NCBI GenBank assembly: GCA_002086835.1
Contig: MVIG01000002.1
Location: forward strand, 310,001 to 374,000
DNA from: Mycolicibacterium porcinum
GTDB lineage: Bacteria > Actinomycetota > Actinomycetes > Mycobacteriales > Mycobacteriaceae
DNA: 64,000 nt
Reading direction: 5' to 3'
Part shown: positions 7,404-16,224 of the stretch, piece by piece
Numbering within the stretch: position 1 is the stretch's first letter
Layout: each line of letters starts with the position of its first letter
The notes under the pieces: model-generated
What the model was told of the DNA's origin: nothing
Database searches by the model: none
The model's input: only the letters and a program-made list of their open reading frames with translations
Program-made: the position numbers and the translations under genes

Positions 7404-10309
7404 CCACATCCGTCAGCTCGCCCGAGTCCACCGGCAAGCCGAAGCGTCCTGTCTTCCCGCACCTGCTCCGCATCCTGGCGTGGCCGATCATCCTGATCTG
7501 GGTCGCGATCGCGGTCGTGGTGAATGTGATCGCACCGCAGCTCGAGGTCGTCGGCGAACTGCACGCCGCACCGATGGCGCCCGAGGACGCCCCGTCGATG
7601 CAAGCGATGAAGTTGATGGGCGCCAACTTCAAGGAGTTCAACTCCAACAGCACGATCATGGTCGTCGTCGAGGGCCAGGAGCCGCTGGGCCCGGAGGCGC
7701 ACCAGTACTACGACGAGATCATCCACAAACTGCAGCAGGACCCCGAGCACATCCAGCACATCCAGGACTTCTGGGGTGACACGCTGACCGCGGCAGGCGC
7801 GCAGAGCGCCGACGGCAAAGCGTCCTACGTGATGATCAACCTCGCCGGCGAGCAAGGCATGACGCTCGCCAACGAGGGCGTGGAAGCCGTCCGCAAGGTC
7901 ATCGAGGAGACGAAGGCTCCGCCGGGAGTGCAGGCGTACGTCGCCGGTCCCGCCGCACTGACCAACGACATGCACGTCATCGGCAACGCGAGCCTGGCCG
8001 AGATCACCTTGATCACCCTGGTCGCCATCGCAGCCATGCTGCTGGTGGTCTATCGCTCGATCAGGACCACGCTGATCCAGTTGTTCCTGACGTTCTTGGC
8101 GCTGCTGACTGCCCGCGGCGTGGTGTCCGTGCTGGCGATGCATGACGTGTTCGGGTTGACCACGTTCGCGGGCAACATCCTCACCATGCTGGCGATCGCC
8201 GCCGCCACCGACTACGGCATCTTCATCTTCGGCCGGTATCGCGAAGACCGCGGCATGGGCCTGGACCGGGACGACTCCTACTACGCGACCTTCAAATCGG
8301 TTGCGCCCGTCATCGTCGGTTCCGGTCTCACCATCGCCGGTGCGACCTACTGCCTCAGCTTCGCGCGGCTGCCCTACTTCTCCACGATGGGTGCGCCCGT
8401 CGCGATCGGCATGGTCGTGGTCGTGGTCATCTCGGTCACGCTCGGTCCGGCGGTGCTCTACCTCGGCAGCCGTGTCGGGTTGTACGAGTCCAAGCGGCCC
8501 CCGCAGAGCAAGTTCTGGCGCAAGGTCGGCACCGCGGTGGTGCGTTGGCCCGCACCGATTTTCGTGGCCAGCCTGTTCATTGTGCTGATCGGGGTGGTTG
8601 CCATCCCCGGGTACAAGCCGGCCTACAACGACCGGTACTACCTGCCCAAGGACGCCCCGGTGAACGTCGGTTTCGCCGCCGCCGACCGGCACTTCTCCCA
8701 GGCCAGGATGAACCCCGACATCCTGATGGTCGAGTCCACCCATGACATGCGCAATCCCGCCGACATGCTTGTGCTGAACAAGATCTCGAGCAATGTGATG
8801 CACGCCGAAGGCATCGCCATGGTGCAGAGCATCACCCGGCCGCTGGGAATCCCCATCCAGCACAGCTCGATTCCGTTCCAGACCAGTATCTCGGGGCAGA
8901 CCAGCAATATGAATCTGCCGTTCCAGCGCAAGCAACTCGAAGATCAGCTTCGGATGATCGACGCGACCAACACCTCGATCGACATCATGAAGAGGCAATA
9001 CCAGCTCTCGCTCGAACAGACGCAACTCACCCAGGACTCCGCGGCCAAGTCGCAGGAACTGCTCGAGGTCACCAAGAAGATGCGCGACAACATCGCGAAC
9101 TTCGACGATCAGTTCCGGCCCATGCGCAACTACTTCTACTGGGAGCCGCACTGCTTCGACATCCCGATGTGTTCCGCGGCGCGTTCGGTCTTCGATGCTC
9201 TCGACGGGATCGATGAACTGACCGACAAGACCTCGGCCGTCCAGGTCAATACCGACGAACTGGCCGACCTCGCACCGAAATTGACTGCGCTCCTGCCGCA
9301 GACGATCGCGTCGATGGAAACCAGCCGCGACCTGTCGCTGGCGTCGTACAACTCGCAGAAGGCACTGATCGACCAGATGCAGGCGATGAACGACACTGCG
9401 CTGTCAATGGGTGCGGCCTTCGACGACGCCAAGAACGACGACCTGTTCTATCTGCCCCCGGAAGCCTTCACGAATCCCGACTTCGAGCGCGGCCTCAAGA
9501 TGTTCCTGTCTCCGGACGGCAAGTCCGCGCGCATGTTCATCACCCACCAGACCGACCCGGCGACGGTGGACGGGATCGCACGGGTGGAGTCCGAGCGCAA
9601 GGCTGCGCAGGAGGCCCTGAAGATGTCGTCACTGTCCGACGCCAAGATCTATCTCGGCGGTGTCGCGGCGACCTACAAGGACATGTCCGACGGCGCCCGC
9701 TACGACCTGATGATCGCGGTGGTGTCGGCGTTGACGCTGATCTTCATGATCATGCTCATCCTCACGCGCAGTGCGGTGGCCGCGTTGACCATCGTGCTGA
9801 CGGCCGGCAGTTCGATCGCCGCGTCGTTCGGCATCTCGGTGTTGTTGTGGCAGGACCTGTTCGGGATGCCGGTGCACTGGCTGGTGATGCTGATGTCGGT
9901 GATCATCCTGCTGGCGGTCGGATCTGACTACAACCTGCTGCTGGTATCCCGATTCCAGGACGAGATCCACGCGGGCCTGAAGACCGGCATCATCCGGTCC
10001 ATGGCCGGCACCGGTGGCGTGGTCACCTCGGCCGGTCTGGTGTTCGCGGCCACGATGGCCGGCATGATGGCGAGCAATTTGATCGTGCTGGCCCAGATGG
10101 GCTCGACCATCGCCATCGGCCTGCTGATCGACACCTTCATCGTGCGCTCCCTGCTGATGCCGTCCATCGCGACCCTGCTGGGCCGGTGGTTCTGGTGGCC
10201 GCAGGTGGTGTATCCCCGCGGGGACAACCACTTCCGCAAGCCGGCACCACGGCGGGTCCCTCGTGAGGATGACGACGACACCGCGGCCATTCCGGTGCCT
10301 ACGAGCTAG
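7400..10309 (+). CDS. MmpL family RND transporter
   Basis: A full-length 969-residue MmpL, the size of MmpL4/MmpL5. Order: membrane helix near residues 28-50, first periplasmic domain, helices 2-6 with the ATDYGIFIFGRY segment, a second periplasmic domain with a long predicted coiled-coil hairpin (from about residue 510, rich in Gln, Glu and Lys), then helices 7-12 with GSDYNLLLVSRF and a charged tail. The Asp-Tyr pairs are the proton-relay residues of the family. MmpS-MmpL pairs of this type export siderophores, glycopeptidolipid precursors or drugs; which applies here cannot be read from sequence. The ATG at 7400 overlaps the mmpS stop. Confidence 0.96.
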   Translation: MTTSVSSPESTGKPKRPVFPHLLRILAWPIILIWVAIAVVVNVIAPQLEVVGELHAAPMAPEDAPSMQAMKLMGANFKEFNSNSTIMVVVEGQEPLGPEAHQYYDEIIHKLQQDPEHIQHIQDFWGDTLTAAGAQSADGKASYVMINLAGEQGMTLANEGVEAVRKVIEETKAPPGVQAYVAGPAALTNDMHVIGNASLAEITLITLVAIAAMLLVVYRSIRTTLIQLFLTFLALLTARGVVSVLAMHDVFGLTTFAGNILTMLAIAAATDYGIFIFGRYREDRGMGLDRDDSYYATFKSVAPVIVGSGLTIAGATYCLSFARLPYFSTMGAPVAIGMVVVVVISVTLGPAVLYLGSRVGLYESKRPPQSKFWRKVGTAVVRWPAPIFVASLFIVLIGVVAIPGYKPAYNDRYYLPKDAPVNVGFAAADRHFSQARMNPDILMVESTHDMRNPADMLVLNKISSNVMHAEGIAMVQSITRPLGIPIQHSSIPFQTSISGQTSNMNLPFQRKQLEDQLRMIDATNTSIDIMKRQYQLSLEQTQLTQDSAAKSQELLEVTKKMRDNIANFDDQFRPMRNYFYWEPHCFDIPMCSAARSVFDALDGIDELTDKTSAVQVNTDELADLAPKLTALLPQTIASMETSRDLSLASYNSQKALIDQMQAMNDTALSMGAAFDDAKNDDLFYLPPEAFTNPDFERGLKMFLSPDGKSARMFITHQTDPATVDGIARVESERKAAQEALKMSSLSDAKIYLGGVAATYKDMSDGARYDLMIAVVSALTLIFMIMLILTRSAVAALTIVLTAGSSIAASFGISVLLWQDLFGMPVHWLVMLMSVIILLAVGSDYNLLLVSRFQDEIHAGLKTGIIRSMAGTGGVVTSAGLVFAATMAGMMASNLIVLAQMGSTIAIGLLIDTFIVRSLLMPSIATLLGRWFWWPQVVYPRGDNHFRKPAPRRVPREDDDDTAAIPVPTS

Positions 10310-10439
10310 ATCCGGCAGGTCTCCAACCCTGGAGCCACTTACGCTGAGGTTTACTGCCAGTATCTGGCTGGAATCCTAGATATAGAGCATGGCTGGTTAA
10401 TGGGAAGATGTTGTGGCAGGCCGCAATAGCGGGCATGCG

Positions 10440-10694
10440 CTACCGGCGCGCCTTCCACTGCCGGTAGGCATCGGGTAGGCAGGCGGCGCAAGGGCGGTAG
10501 CCCGCCGCTACGGCGGTCGGCACGTCGGCGAAGAACACCCGATGGCGGACGTAGCCGCCGGCGGCGATGGTGCGCAGCGCTGACGGGCAGTCGAGGCGGC
10601 CGTAGATCTTGCTCACCCTGTGTCCCCCAACGGTTCCCGGGATCGTGCTGTGGTAGGGGCGTCCGTCGGCGCCGACCAGCAGGTAATGCCTCAT
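10440..10694 (-). CDS. Stand-alone Ada-type zinc-binding domain protein
   Basis: An 84-residue protein consisting only of a domain like the N-terminal metal-binding domain of Ada. It has SKIYGRLDCPSA, then VFFADVPTAVAAGYRPCAACLPD, matching the FYANASEALAAGFRPCKRC region of Ada. Ada has four zinc cysteines and transfers methyl groups from DNA phosphotriesters to one of them. Here only three cysteines are visible (one early, two in CAAC), so the metal site or the acceptor is altered. Its ATG overlaps the stop of the oxygenase gene. It is the last gene of the alkylation operon. Role as repair or sensor domain is inferred. Confidence 0.75.
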   Translation of the reverse strand: MRHYLLVGADGRPYHSTIPGTVGGHRVSKIYGRLDCPSALRTIAAGGYVRHRVFFADVPTAVAAGYRPCAACLPDAYRQWKARR

Positions 10695-11410
10695 GCCGCA
10701 TCGTGGAAGACCAGGCCGAGGGTGAATCTGGTCCCGGACCGGACCGTGGAGACACCGTGCCGGATGGGCGCCGCCGACCACCCCCGTACCGACTTGGCCG
10801 GTCGGTCGCGGGTGGTGAACACCAAGCCGTGGCCGTGGGGGATGACGGTGGCGGTGCCGCGCGATTGCGCGCGAGGTCGTTGTTCGTAGAGCAGGAACTC
10901 GCCGCCGGTGTAGTCGACCTCCGGCTCGGTCAGGTTGACCACCACCTGCAGCGGGAAGATCAGCTCGCCGTACAGATCGCGGTGCAGCGCATTCCAGTCG
11001 CCGGCACCATATTTCAGCAGGATGGCCGTCGTCTTGGTCTGACCGGCCGCATGGCACATCCGCAGCCAGTCGTCGAAGTCGTCGGGCCACGGCGCGTCCC
11101 GGCCGAGCCGGGCCCACCACGTGCGGGCGATGGGCAACAGATGTGGATACAGCGCCCGCTTCAGTGCGGTCACCGCGGGCGGATAGGGCTGCCGGAAGTA
11201 GCGGTACTGACCTTCGCCGAACCGGTAGCGACCCATGTCGATGGTCGACCGGAACCGAGCCTCGTCGGGGTACAGCGCAATGATGCCGGCGGCCTCCTCC
11301 GGATTCAAGAGCGGCCCGGTCAAAGCACATCCGGTGTTGTCGAGTTCGTCGCCGACGCCACCCCAGTCGGTGGCGTCCACCCGCCGCTGCCAGGGATTTG
11401 TGCTGCTCAT
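10691..11410 (-). CDS. 2OG-Fe(II) oxygenase, DNA-repair type (COG3826-like)
   Basis: A 239-residue 2-oxoglutarate/Fe(II) dioxygenase of the double-stranded beta-helix fold. The HRD in ALHRDLYGELIFPLQVVV is the HxD iron pair, the later RHGVSTV His is the third ligand, and the Arg in VRSGTRFTLGLVFHDA suits 2-oxoglutarate binding. I relate it to the COG3826 group annotated as acting on damaged DNA, rather than to AlkB proper. ATGA overlaps join it to both neighbours. Its place after an alkylguanine transferase supports a function in oxidative dealkylation, but no substrate is shown. Confidence 0.82.
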   Translation of the reverse strand: MSSTNPWQRRVDATDWGGVGDELDNTGCALTGPLLNPEEAAGIIALYPDEARFRSTIDMGRYRFGEGQYRYFRQPYPPAVTALKRALYPHLLPIARTWWARLGRDAPWPDDFDDWLRMCHAAGQTKTTAILLKYGAGDWNALHRDLYGELIFPLQVVVNLTEPEVDYTGGEFLLYEQRPRAQSRGTATVIPHGHGLVFTTRDRPAKSVRGWSAAPIRHGVSTVRSGTRFTLGLVFHDAA

Positions 11411-12018
11411 GCCGCGGCCTCCAGGTCGAGCAGGAGCCGCTTGGCCTCCGCGCCGCCGAGGTAGCCGCCCATCGCTCCATCGCTGCGGACGACGCGGTGG
11501 CAGGGAATGACCACGGGCAGAGGGTTTTTCGCGCAGGCAGTCCCCACCGCACGTACCGCCTTGGGGCTGCCGGCCAGGGCCGCGACCGTCGCGTAGCTGG
11601 CGGTCTGCCCGTAATCGATCTCGGGCAGGTGATGCAGCACCGTGCTGCGGAACCCGGCAGCGAGCCGCCAGTCCAGCTGCAGGTCGAAGCTGCGTCGGGT
11701 CCCGGCGAAGTACTCGTCGAGCTCCCGGGCCGCCGAGTCGAGGCGGGCGGGGGCGTTCAGGATGCGCGGGCTGACCTCATCGGCGAGATGCTGCAGCACG
11801 GTGTCGTGGTCTTCGCGGGCGTAGGCGACGCGAACCAGGCCCTGCTCGGTGGCTGCCAGCAGCAGCGGGCCCACAGGGCTTTCGATGATGCGGTAGGCGA
11901 TGTCGAGCAGACCGTCGCGCTGGGCCGCGCCCGCGAGCCGGTCGTGCAGTTCGGCCAGCTTCCCGGGGTCGGGTTCGGTGATTCGGGCCAGGTCCGCGAT
12001 GATGCTGTCGTCAGCCAT
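11407..12018 (-). CDS. ogt: Methylated-DNA--protein-cysteine methyltransferase
   Basis: A 203-residue suicide repair enzyme that takes the alkyl group from O6-alkylguanine onto its own cysteine. The active-site motif VVIPCHRVVRSDGAMGGYLGG is present with the acceptor Cys in PCHR, and the helix-turn-helix (GQTASYATVAALAGSPKAVRAVG) with its Arg finger is intact. The N-terminal 40 or so residues are longer than in small Ogt proteins. The start overlaps the sigma-factor gene by 8 bp and the stop overlaps the oxygenase gene by 4, so it sits in the middle of a tight four-gene operon. Confidence 0.95.
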   Translation of the reverse strand: MADDSIIADLARITEPDPGKLAELHDRLAGAAQRDGLLDIAYRIIESPVGPLLLAATEQGLVRVAYAREDHDTVLQHLADEVSPRILNAPARLDSAARELDEYFAGTRRSFDLQLDWRLAAGFRSTVLHHLPEIDYGQTASYATVAALAGSPKAVRAVGTACAKNPLPVVIPCHRVVRSDGAMGGYLGGAEAKRLLLDLEAAA

Positions 12019-12559
12019 GGGTCTCTCCGTTCTTGGCCGCGTCGGTGTGTTCGTCGAGGTAGGTGCGACGTAGCGTGGCGATGCCGTCGCTGGAGGCGCG
12101 GCGTGCGGCCGCGGCGCTGCCGCCGAGGATTTCGGCGATCTCGTCGTACGGCAGGCCCGCCAGGTAGTGGTAGGCAACCGCGTGTTTCTGTTTGTGTGGA
12201 AGCTGGTCCACCGCGGCCGCCAGGTCGGCGAAGTTCTCCGTGCTGCGAATGCCTGGCGTCTCGGGGACGACATCGGTCGGAATGGGTTGCCGCGTCCGGG
12301 TCCGTGCGATGTCGACGGCCTTGCGGTGCGCGACTGTGACCAGCCAGGCTTCGAAATTGGTGTCGGCGGGGAGGTCGGGGTAGGCGTTCAGCGCCGCCAG
12401 GAACGTTTCCGACCAGGCGTCGTCGGCGTCGTGTGCGCCGACGACGGCGCAACACACCCGAAAGACGGTGGGACCGTGGTCGCGAACCACGGTCTCGAAC
12501 GGCGGTTTGGCATTCACACCCTGTAGACGCTCCGTGGCCGAGTTTTGTGAGGTTTCCAT
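12011..12559 (-). CDS. ECF RNA polymerase sigma factor heading an alkylation-repair operon
   Basis: A 182-residue sigma-70 family protein. Region 2 is recognisable (DADDAWSETFLAALNAYPD, then WLVTVAHRKAVDIAR) and region 4 as LPYDEIAEILGGSAAAARRASSDG. It departs from standard ECF proteins in the DAWSETF helix and a divergent region 4. No anti-sigma gene is adjacent; instead it is followed by ogt (8 bp overlap), a 2OG oxygenase and an Ada-type domain. By position it probably directs transcription of this operon. Divergent from an acyl-CoA dehydrogenase gene 101 bp away. Confidence 0.88.
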   Translation of the reverse strand: METSQNSATERLQGVNAKPPFETVVRDHGPTVFRVCCAVVGAHDADDAWSETFLAALNAYPDLPADTNFEAWLVTVAHRKAVDIARTRTRQPIPTDVVPETPGIRSTENFADLAAAVDQLPHKQKHAVAYHYLAGLPYDEIAEILGGSAAAARRASSDGIATLRRTYLDEHTDAAKNGETHG

Positions 12560-12660
12560 CGTGAGCGATTTCCGCCGGCGATGTCGAATGAACTGGCCGC
12601 ATGGCCGGATGGCCGCGGCATCGGCTTTACAAATGACTCCAGAAATGTCACGGTGTCGGG

Positions 12661-13818
12661 ATGGACTTCTCCCACGTCGCGCTGTCCGAGGAGGACCGGG
12701 CCTTCCGCGATGAGTTGCGGGCGTTCCTGGCTCGGGTCGTCACCGACGAGGTGATCGAGCGTGACCGCCAGACCGGTGAGAACTTCGACGAGACAGTGCA
12801 TTTGGCCCTGGGCAAGGCCGGGTATCTGGCCGGCGACTATCTGGCCGAGGCCGACGGGGGATTCAGCGCGGTCCGGCGCCGGATCTGGGAGCTGGAGATC
12901 GGCCGGGCCCACACCCCGTGGTTCCACTGGGGGACCACCGCCATGGTCGCCCACACGGTGGAGAAGTTCGCCTCGGCCGAGCTTCTCGACGAGGTGCTGC
13001 CGGGGGTCCTCGACGGAAGCTTGCGGCTGTGCCTGGGGTACACCGAACCAGACGGCGGATCCGACGTCGCGACCTGCAAGACCCGCGCGGTGCGGGAAGC
13101 GGACGGATCGAGCTGGGTTGTCAACGGTTCCAAGATGTTCACCTCGAATGCGCACAACGCCCAGTACGTGTTCCTGCTGACCAACACCGACCCTGCCGCC
13201 CCGAAGCACAAGAGTCTGACGATGTTCCTGGTGCCGCTGGATTCCGCGGGCGTCGAGATCCAGCCGATCCGCACCGTCGACGGCGACCGCACCAACATCA
13301 CGTACTACAGCGACGTCCGGGTCAGCGATCGGTACCGGATCGGTGAGGTCAACGGTGGCTGGACGGTGCTGCGCGGTGCCCTCGAACTCGAGCACGGCAC
13401 GTTCGAACGTGAGACCCGCGGCCTGCAGAAGCTCGCCACCATGACCGAGCACATCAACCTGATGGCTGAGGCGGTCGACCGCGTGGCGGCCGTCGCCCCC
13501 GACGACGCCGCGTCGCGCTATCGGCTGGGCCGGGGCATCGCCCGGCTGGAAGCCGCGATGAGCAGCCCCGGTATGTACGGTCGCGTGGCGATTGCCCAGA
13601 CCATGCGCGAGGTATCCCCGGACCTCATGGACATCGTCGGATCGGCCGGCGCATTGCCGGTCGGGACGCCCGGCGCGGCCGGTGACGGCGGCGCCGAGTA
13701 CATCTTCCGGCTGGCCGGGCCGACCGGCATCTACGGCGGCACCCTTGAGGTGTTCCGCAACATGATCGCGCAGCAGACGCTCGGGTTGGGCCGGCCGAAC
13801 TACTCACCGGCAAAGTGA
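12661..13818 (+). CDS. Acyl-CoA dehydrogenase family protein
   Basis: A 385-residue FAD enzyme of the acyl-CoA dehydrogenase family, catalysing alpha,beta-dehydrogenation of an acyl-CoA. The FAD-binding signature region is seen at LGYTEPDGGSDVATCKTRA and the beta-domain at WVVNGSKMFTSNAHNAQYVFL; the C-terminal domain ends with the GTLEVFRNMIAQQTLGLGRP stretch typical of the fold. The usual catalytic glutamate near the C terminus is not obvious, though GGTLEVF may supply it. A thioesterase gene follows in the same direction after 27 bp, suggesting a two-gene unit. Substrate unknown. Confidence 0.93.
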   Translation: MDFSHVALSEEDRAFRDELRAFLARVVTDEVIERDRQTGENFDETVHLALGKAGYLAGDYLAEADGGFSAVRRRIWELEIGRAHTPWFHWGTTAMVAHTVEKFASAELLDEVLPGVLDGSLRLCLGYTEPDGGSDVATCKTRAVREADGSSWVVNGSKMFTSNAHNAQYVFLLTNTDPAAPKHKSLTMFLVPLDSAGVEIQPIRTVDGDRTNITYYSDVRVSDRYRIGEVNGGWTVLRGALELEHGTFERETRGLQKLATMTEHINLMAEAVDRVAAVAPDDAASRYRLGRGIARLEAAMSSPGMYGRVAIAQTMREVSPDLMDIVGSAGALPVGTPGAAGDGGAEYIFRLAGPTGIYGGTLEVFRNMIAQQTLGLGRPNYSPAK

Positions 13819-13845
13819 GCGGCAGGGCGTCAGTACGCTGACCGG

Positions 13846-14643
13846 GTGCATCCCTTCGACAAGGCCCTTGAGCTCGAGCCCGCCGGTGACGATCGGTGGC
13901 GTGGTCGCACGATCCCCGAGTGGGCCAACATGGTCGGTCCGTTCGGTGGCATCACCGCCGCGACGCTGGTGCGGGCGGTCGAGTTGCACCCGCAACGGCA
14001 CGGCCAGCCCATCGCCCTGACCGTGAACTACCTGGCGCCGATCGCCGACGGTGAGTTCGAGATCGTGACGCGGGCCGTCAAGACCAACCGGTCCAATCAG
14101 CACTGGATCGTCGAACTCACTCAGGACGGCGACACCAAGACCACCGCGACGGCCATCTTCGGGTTACGTCGCGACACCTGGGCCGACACCGAGGTGGCGC
14201 CACCGTCGACCCCGGCTCCCGAGGGCATCGCGCCGTCGGCACCGCCTTTCGGCGTGGTGTGGTTCGGCAACTACGAGATGCGTTTCGTCGACGGCGCCAT
14301 GCCGGACGGCGGCGCGGAATCGGACTCGTCGACGACCACACTGTGGGTGCGCAACAACCCGGCCCGGGCAATGGATTTCGCAGCGCTGGCCTCGGTAAGC
14401 GACATCTTCTATCCGCGGGTGTTCCTGCGGCGGGGGCAGTTCGTGCCCGCCGGGACGGTATCGATCACGACGTACTTCCATGCCGATGAGCAGCAACTTG
14501 CGGCCCAGGGGGACGACTTCGTGCTCGCCACCGCACGGGCACAACGGTTTTCGCGTGGCTACTTCGATCAGACCGCGCACCTGTGGGGTCGCGACTCCTC
14601 CCTGCTCGCCACCAGCCACCAGATCGTCTACTTCAAGGGCTGA
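13846..14643 (+). CDS. Acyl-CoA thioesterase family protein (TesB-like double hotdog)
   Basis: A 265-residue protein with two hotdog halves: ANMVGPFGGITAATLVRAVE in the first and DFAALASVSDIFYPRVFLRRG in the second, as in TesB-type thioesterases and mycobacterial homologues. It would hydrolyse acyl-CoA to free acid and CoA. The start is GTG at 13846. It follows the acyl-CoA dehydrogenase and its 3' end overlaps the convergent PucR-type regulator by 16 bp. Assigned by overall pattern; specificity is unknown. Confidence 0.85.
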   Translation: MHPFDKALELEPAGDDRWRGRTIPEWANMVGPFGGITAATLVRAVELHPQRHGQPIALTVNYLAPIADGEFEIVTRAVKTNRSNQHWIVELTQDGDTKTTATAIFGLRRDTWADTEVAPPSTPAPEGIAPSAPPFGVVWFGNYEMRFVDGAMPDGGAESDSSTTTLWVRNNPARAMDFAALASVSDIFYPRVFLRRGQFVPAGTVSITTYFHADEQQLAAQGDDFVLATARAQRFSRGYFDQTAHLWGRDSSLLATSHQIVYFKG

Positions 14644-16112
14644 GAGTTTTCGGGGGCCGACTGCAGGGCGATCCACGCACTCACCCGGGTTTGCGGATCG
14701 TCGAGCTTGCCGGGCAGCACCGCCTCGATGGCCGCGAGGCGGTTGCGCACGGTGTTGCGGTGCAGTCCGAGCTCCTCGGCGACCTTGAGCCGGGAACCGT
14801 GGTGCCGCAGGAAGCATCGCAGAATCTCCAGCTGCTCGGAATCGAGCCCGCGCAGCCAGGATTCGGCGAAGGCCGCGGCCTTCCCGGGGTCGATCAGGCC
14901 GAGCGGGCCGTTGTCGATCACCCGGTCCCAGACCACCACCCCGGACACGTCGGTGGCCTGGGCGAGCGCCAGGCCGGCCGTGCGGTAGCCGGCCGCGCCG
15001 TCGCTGGGCGTCACCGCATTGCCGACTCCGACCTGTAACCCGTCGTCGGCCAGTCCGGCCCCGGTCTGCTCGGCCTGTGCGGGTTCCATGACCGCGCACA
15101 ACTCACCGGCGTAGACCCCGGCGAGGATGCCGCGCCGGTCCAGGGATGCCGCGGCGTTCTCCATGGCGGATTCGTCTCCGGCGGCCCGCAGGAAGCGGAT
15201 GTGCTTCGGCAGTTCGGCCGTCGGCTGGTCCACCTCAAGTACCAATTGTGCTGTGCGGTCATCGCTTTCGGCAAGCAGCTCCAACGCGCGGCTGCGCAGG
15301 TGCTGGCGGGTGGTCGCGCGGCTGCGATCCTGCTCGTCGATGAGGCCCAGCAGGGCGACTGCGGTCGTCACGGCTTGGCGTTGCGCCTCCGTTGCCCGGG
15401 CCGGGATCAACGCCGCCAGGTAGGCCGACGCCCGGCCGCGCAGCCCGATCGGGTGGACCGATACCGAGTGCGCCGGATTGGACTGCCCGGCCGCCGAACG
15501 TAATCCGTGCGCCTGTAGGCGTTTGACATCATCAGCGACCTCGTCGAGGGGGAACTCCTTGCGGCGGGCGCCGACCGGACCCGTCACCACCCGGCCGTCG
15601 GGGTTAATCAGGCACGTCGCGCCGTCGAGTGCTGTGGCCAGTGCGCTGATCACCGCCGCGGCGGGGTCCGGTTTGGCCGCGGCGGAGATGAGCTTGCGCT
15701 GCGTCTGCAGCGATTCGCGCGTCGCGGTGGATTCCTGTTCCTCGAGCAGATGCGCGACGTGTCGGCTGATCGCGACGAAGGTGGTGCGGCGCGGTACCTC
15801 GAACAGATTTACCTGGTGTCTCCGGCAGGCGTCGGCGAGCGGAGCCGGCGTCTCGGCGTAGCTGAGGCCGACGGCGAAGCCCACGGCAGCCACACCGGCG
15901 TCGGCGAGTCTGCGCACGTACCCGTCCCACTGGTCGTGCCAGTCGCCCGTTTCCAGGCCGGTGGTCAGCAGGATCTCGCCGCCTTCGAGGAATGGACCCG
16001 GATCGGCCAGTTCGCTCGTAGCCACCCAGCGGACCGGTGCGTCGCGTCGGCACACCTCGACGGGGAGCAACCCGAGGGCACTCACATCCAGGACATCGCC
16101 GACTGCAACCAT
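14628..16112 (-). CDS. PucR family transcriptional regulator of the GABA operon
   Basis: A 494-residue PucR-type regulator. The N-terminal PucR domain is seen in DVSALGLLPVEVCRRDAP and EILLTTGLETGDW; a GGDEF-like middle follows; the C-terminal helix-turn-helix reads SRLKVAEELGLHRNTVRNRLAAIE. Such proteins activate amine or purine catabolic operons in response to the substrate. It is divergent from gabT-gabD with 112 bp between, so it very probably regulates GABA degradation. An inverted repeat lies in that gap (16126-16151). Confidence 0.92.
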   Translation of the reverse strand: MVAVGDVLDVSALGLLPVEVCRRDAPVRWVATSELADPGPFLEGGEILLTTGLETGDWHDQWDGYVRRLADAGVAAVGFAVGLSYAETPAPLADACRRHQVNLFEVPRRTTFVAISRHVAHLLEEQESTATRESLQTQRKLISAAAKPDPAAAVISALATALDGATCLINPDGRVVTGPVGARRKEFPLDEVADDVKRLQAHGLRSAAGQSNPAHSVSVHPIGLRGRASAYLAALIPARATEAQRQAVTTAVALLGLIDEQDRSRATTRQHLRSRALELLAESDDRTAQLVLEVDQPTAELPKHIRFLRAAGDESAMENAAASLDRRGILAGVYAGELCAVMEPAQAEQTGAGLADDGLQVGVGNAVTPSDGAAGYRTAGLALAQATDVSGVVVWDRVIDNGPLGLIDPGKAAAFAESWLRGLDSEQLEILRCFLRHHGSRLKVAEELGLHRNTVRNRLAAIEAVLPGKLDDPQTRVSAWIALQSAPENSQPLK

Positions 16113-16125
16113 GAGTGACAGTTTC

Positions 16126-16151
16126 GCACATTTTCATCTACTCATTTGTGC
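16126..16151. promoter_or_regulatory. Inverted repeat, candidate PucR-type operator
   Basis: GCACA (16126-16130) and TGTGC (16147-16151) form an inverted repeat whose centres are 21 bp apart, two helical turns, in the 112-bp gap between the divergent regulator and gabT. This fits a dimer bound to one face of DNA. The half-sites are short, so chance is possible. Confidence 0.4.
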
Positions 16152-16224
16152 AGTTATGACCTGCCGTCGACGCCCGCGGATGCCTAGCGTGAGGACGAAC
16201 AACCGCCAGCAGCAGGAGGAACAC

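Noticed and set aside
7379..9151. Long antisense frame inside mmpL (also 20447-21433, 30399-32054 and 57938-59737)
   Set aside because: High GC content leaves long antisense frames open. They lack ribosome-binding sites and known domains, and the other strand encodes clear proteins.
10310..10439. Short hairpins CTCCA-ACCC-TGGAG and GCCAG-TAT-CTGGC between convergent mmpL and the Ada-type gene
   Set aside because: They may act as weak terminators, but the stems are only five pairs with no T run.
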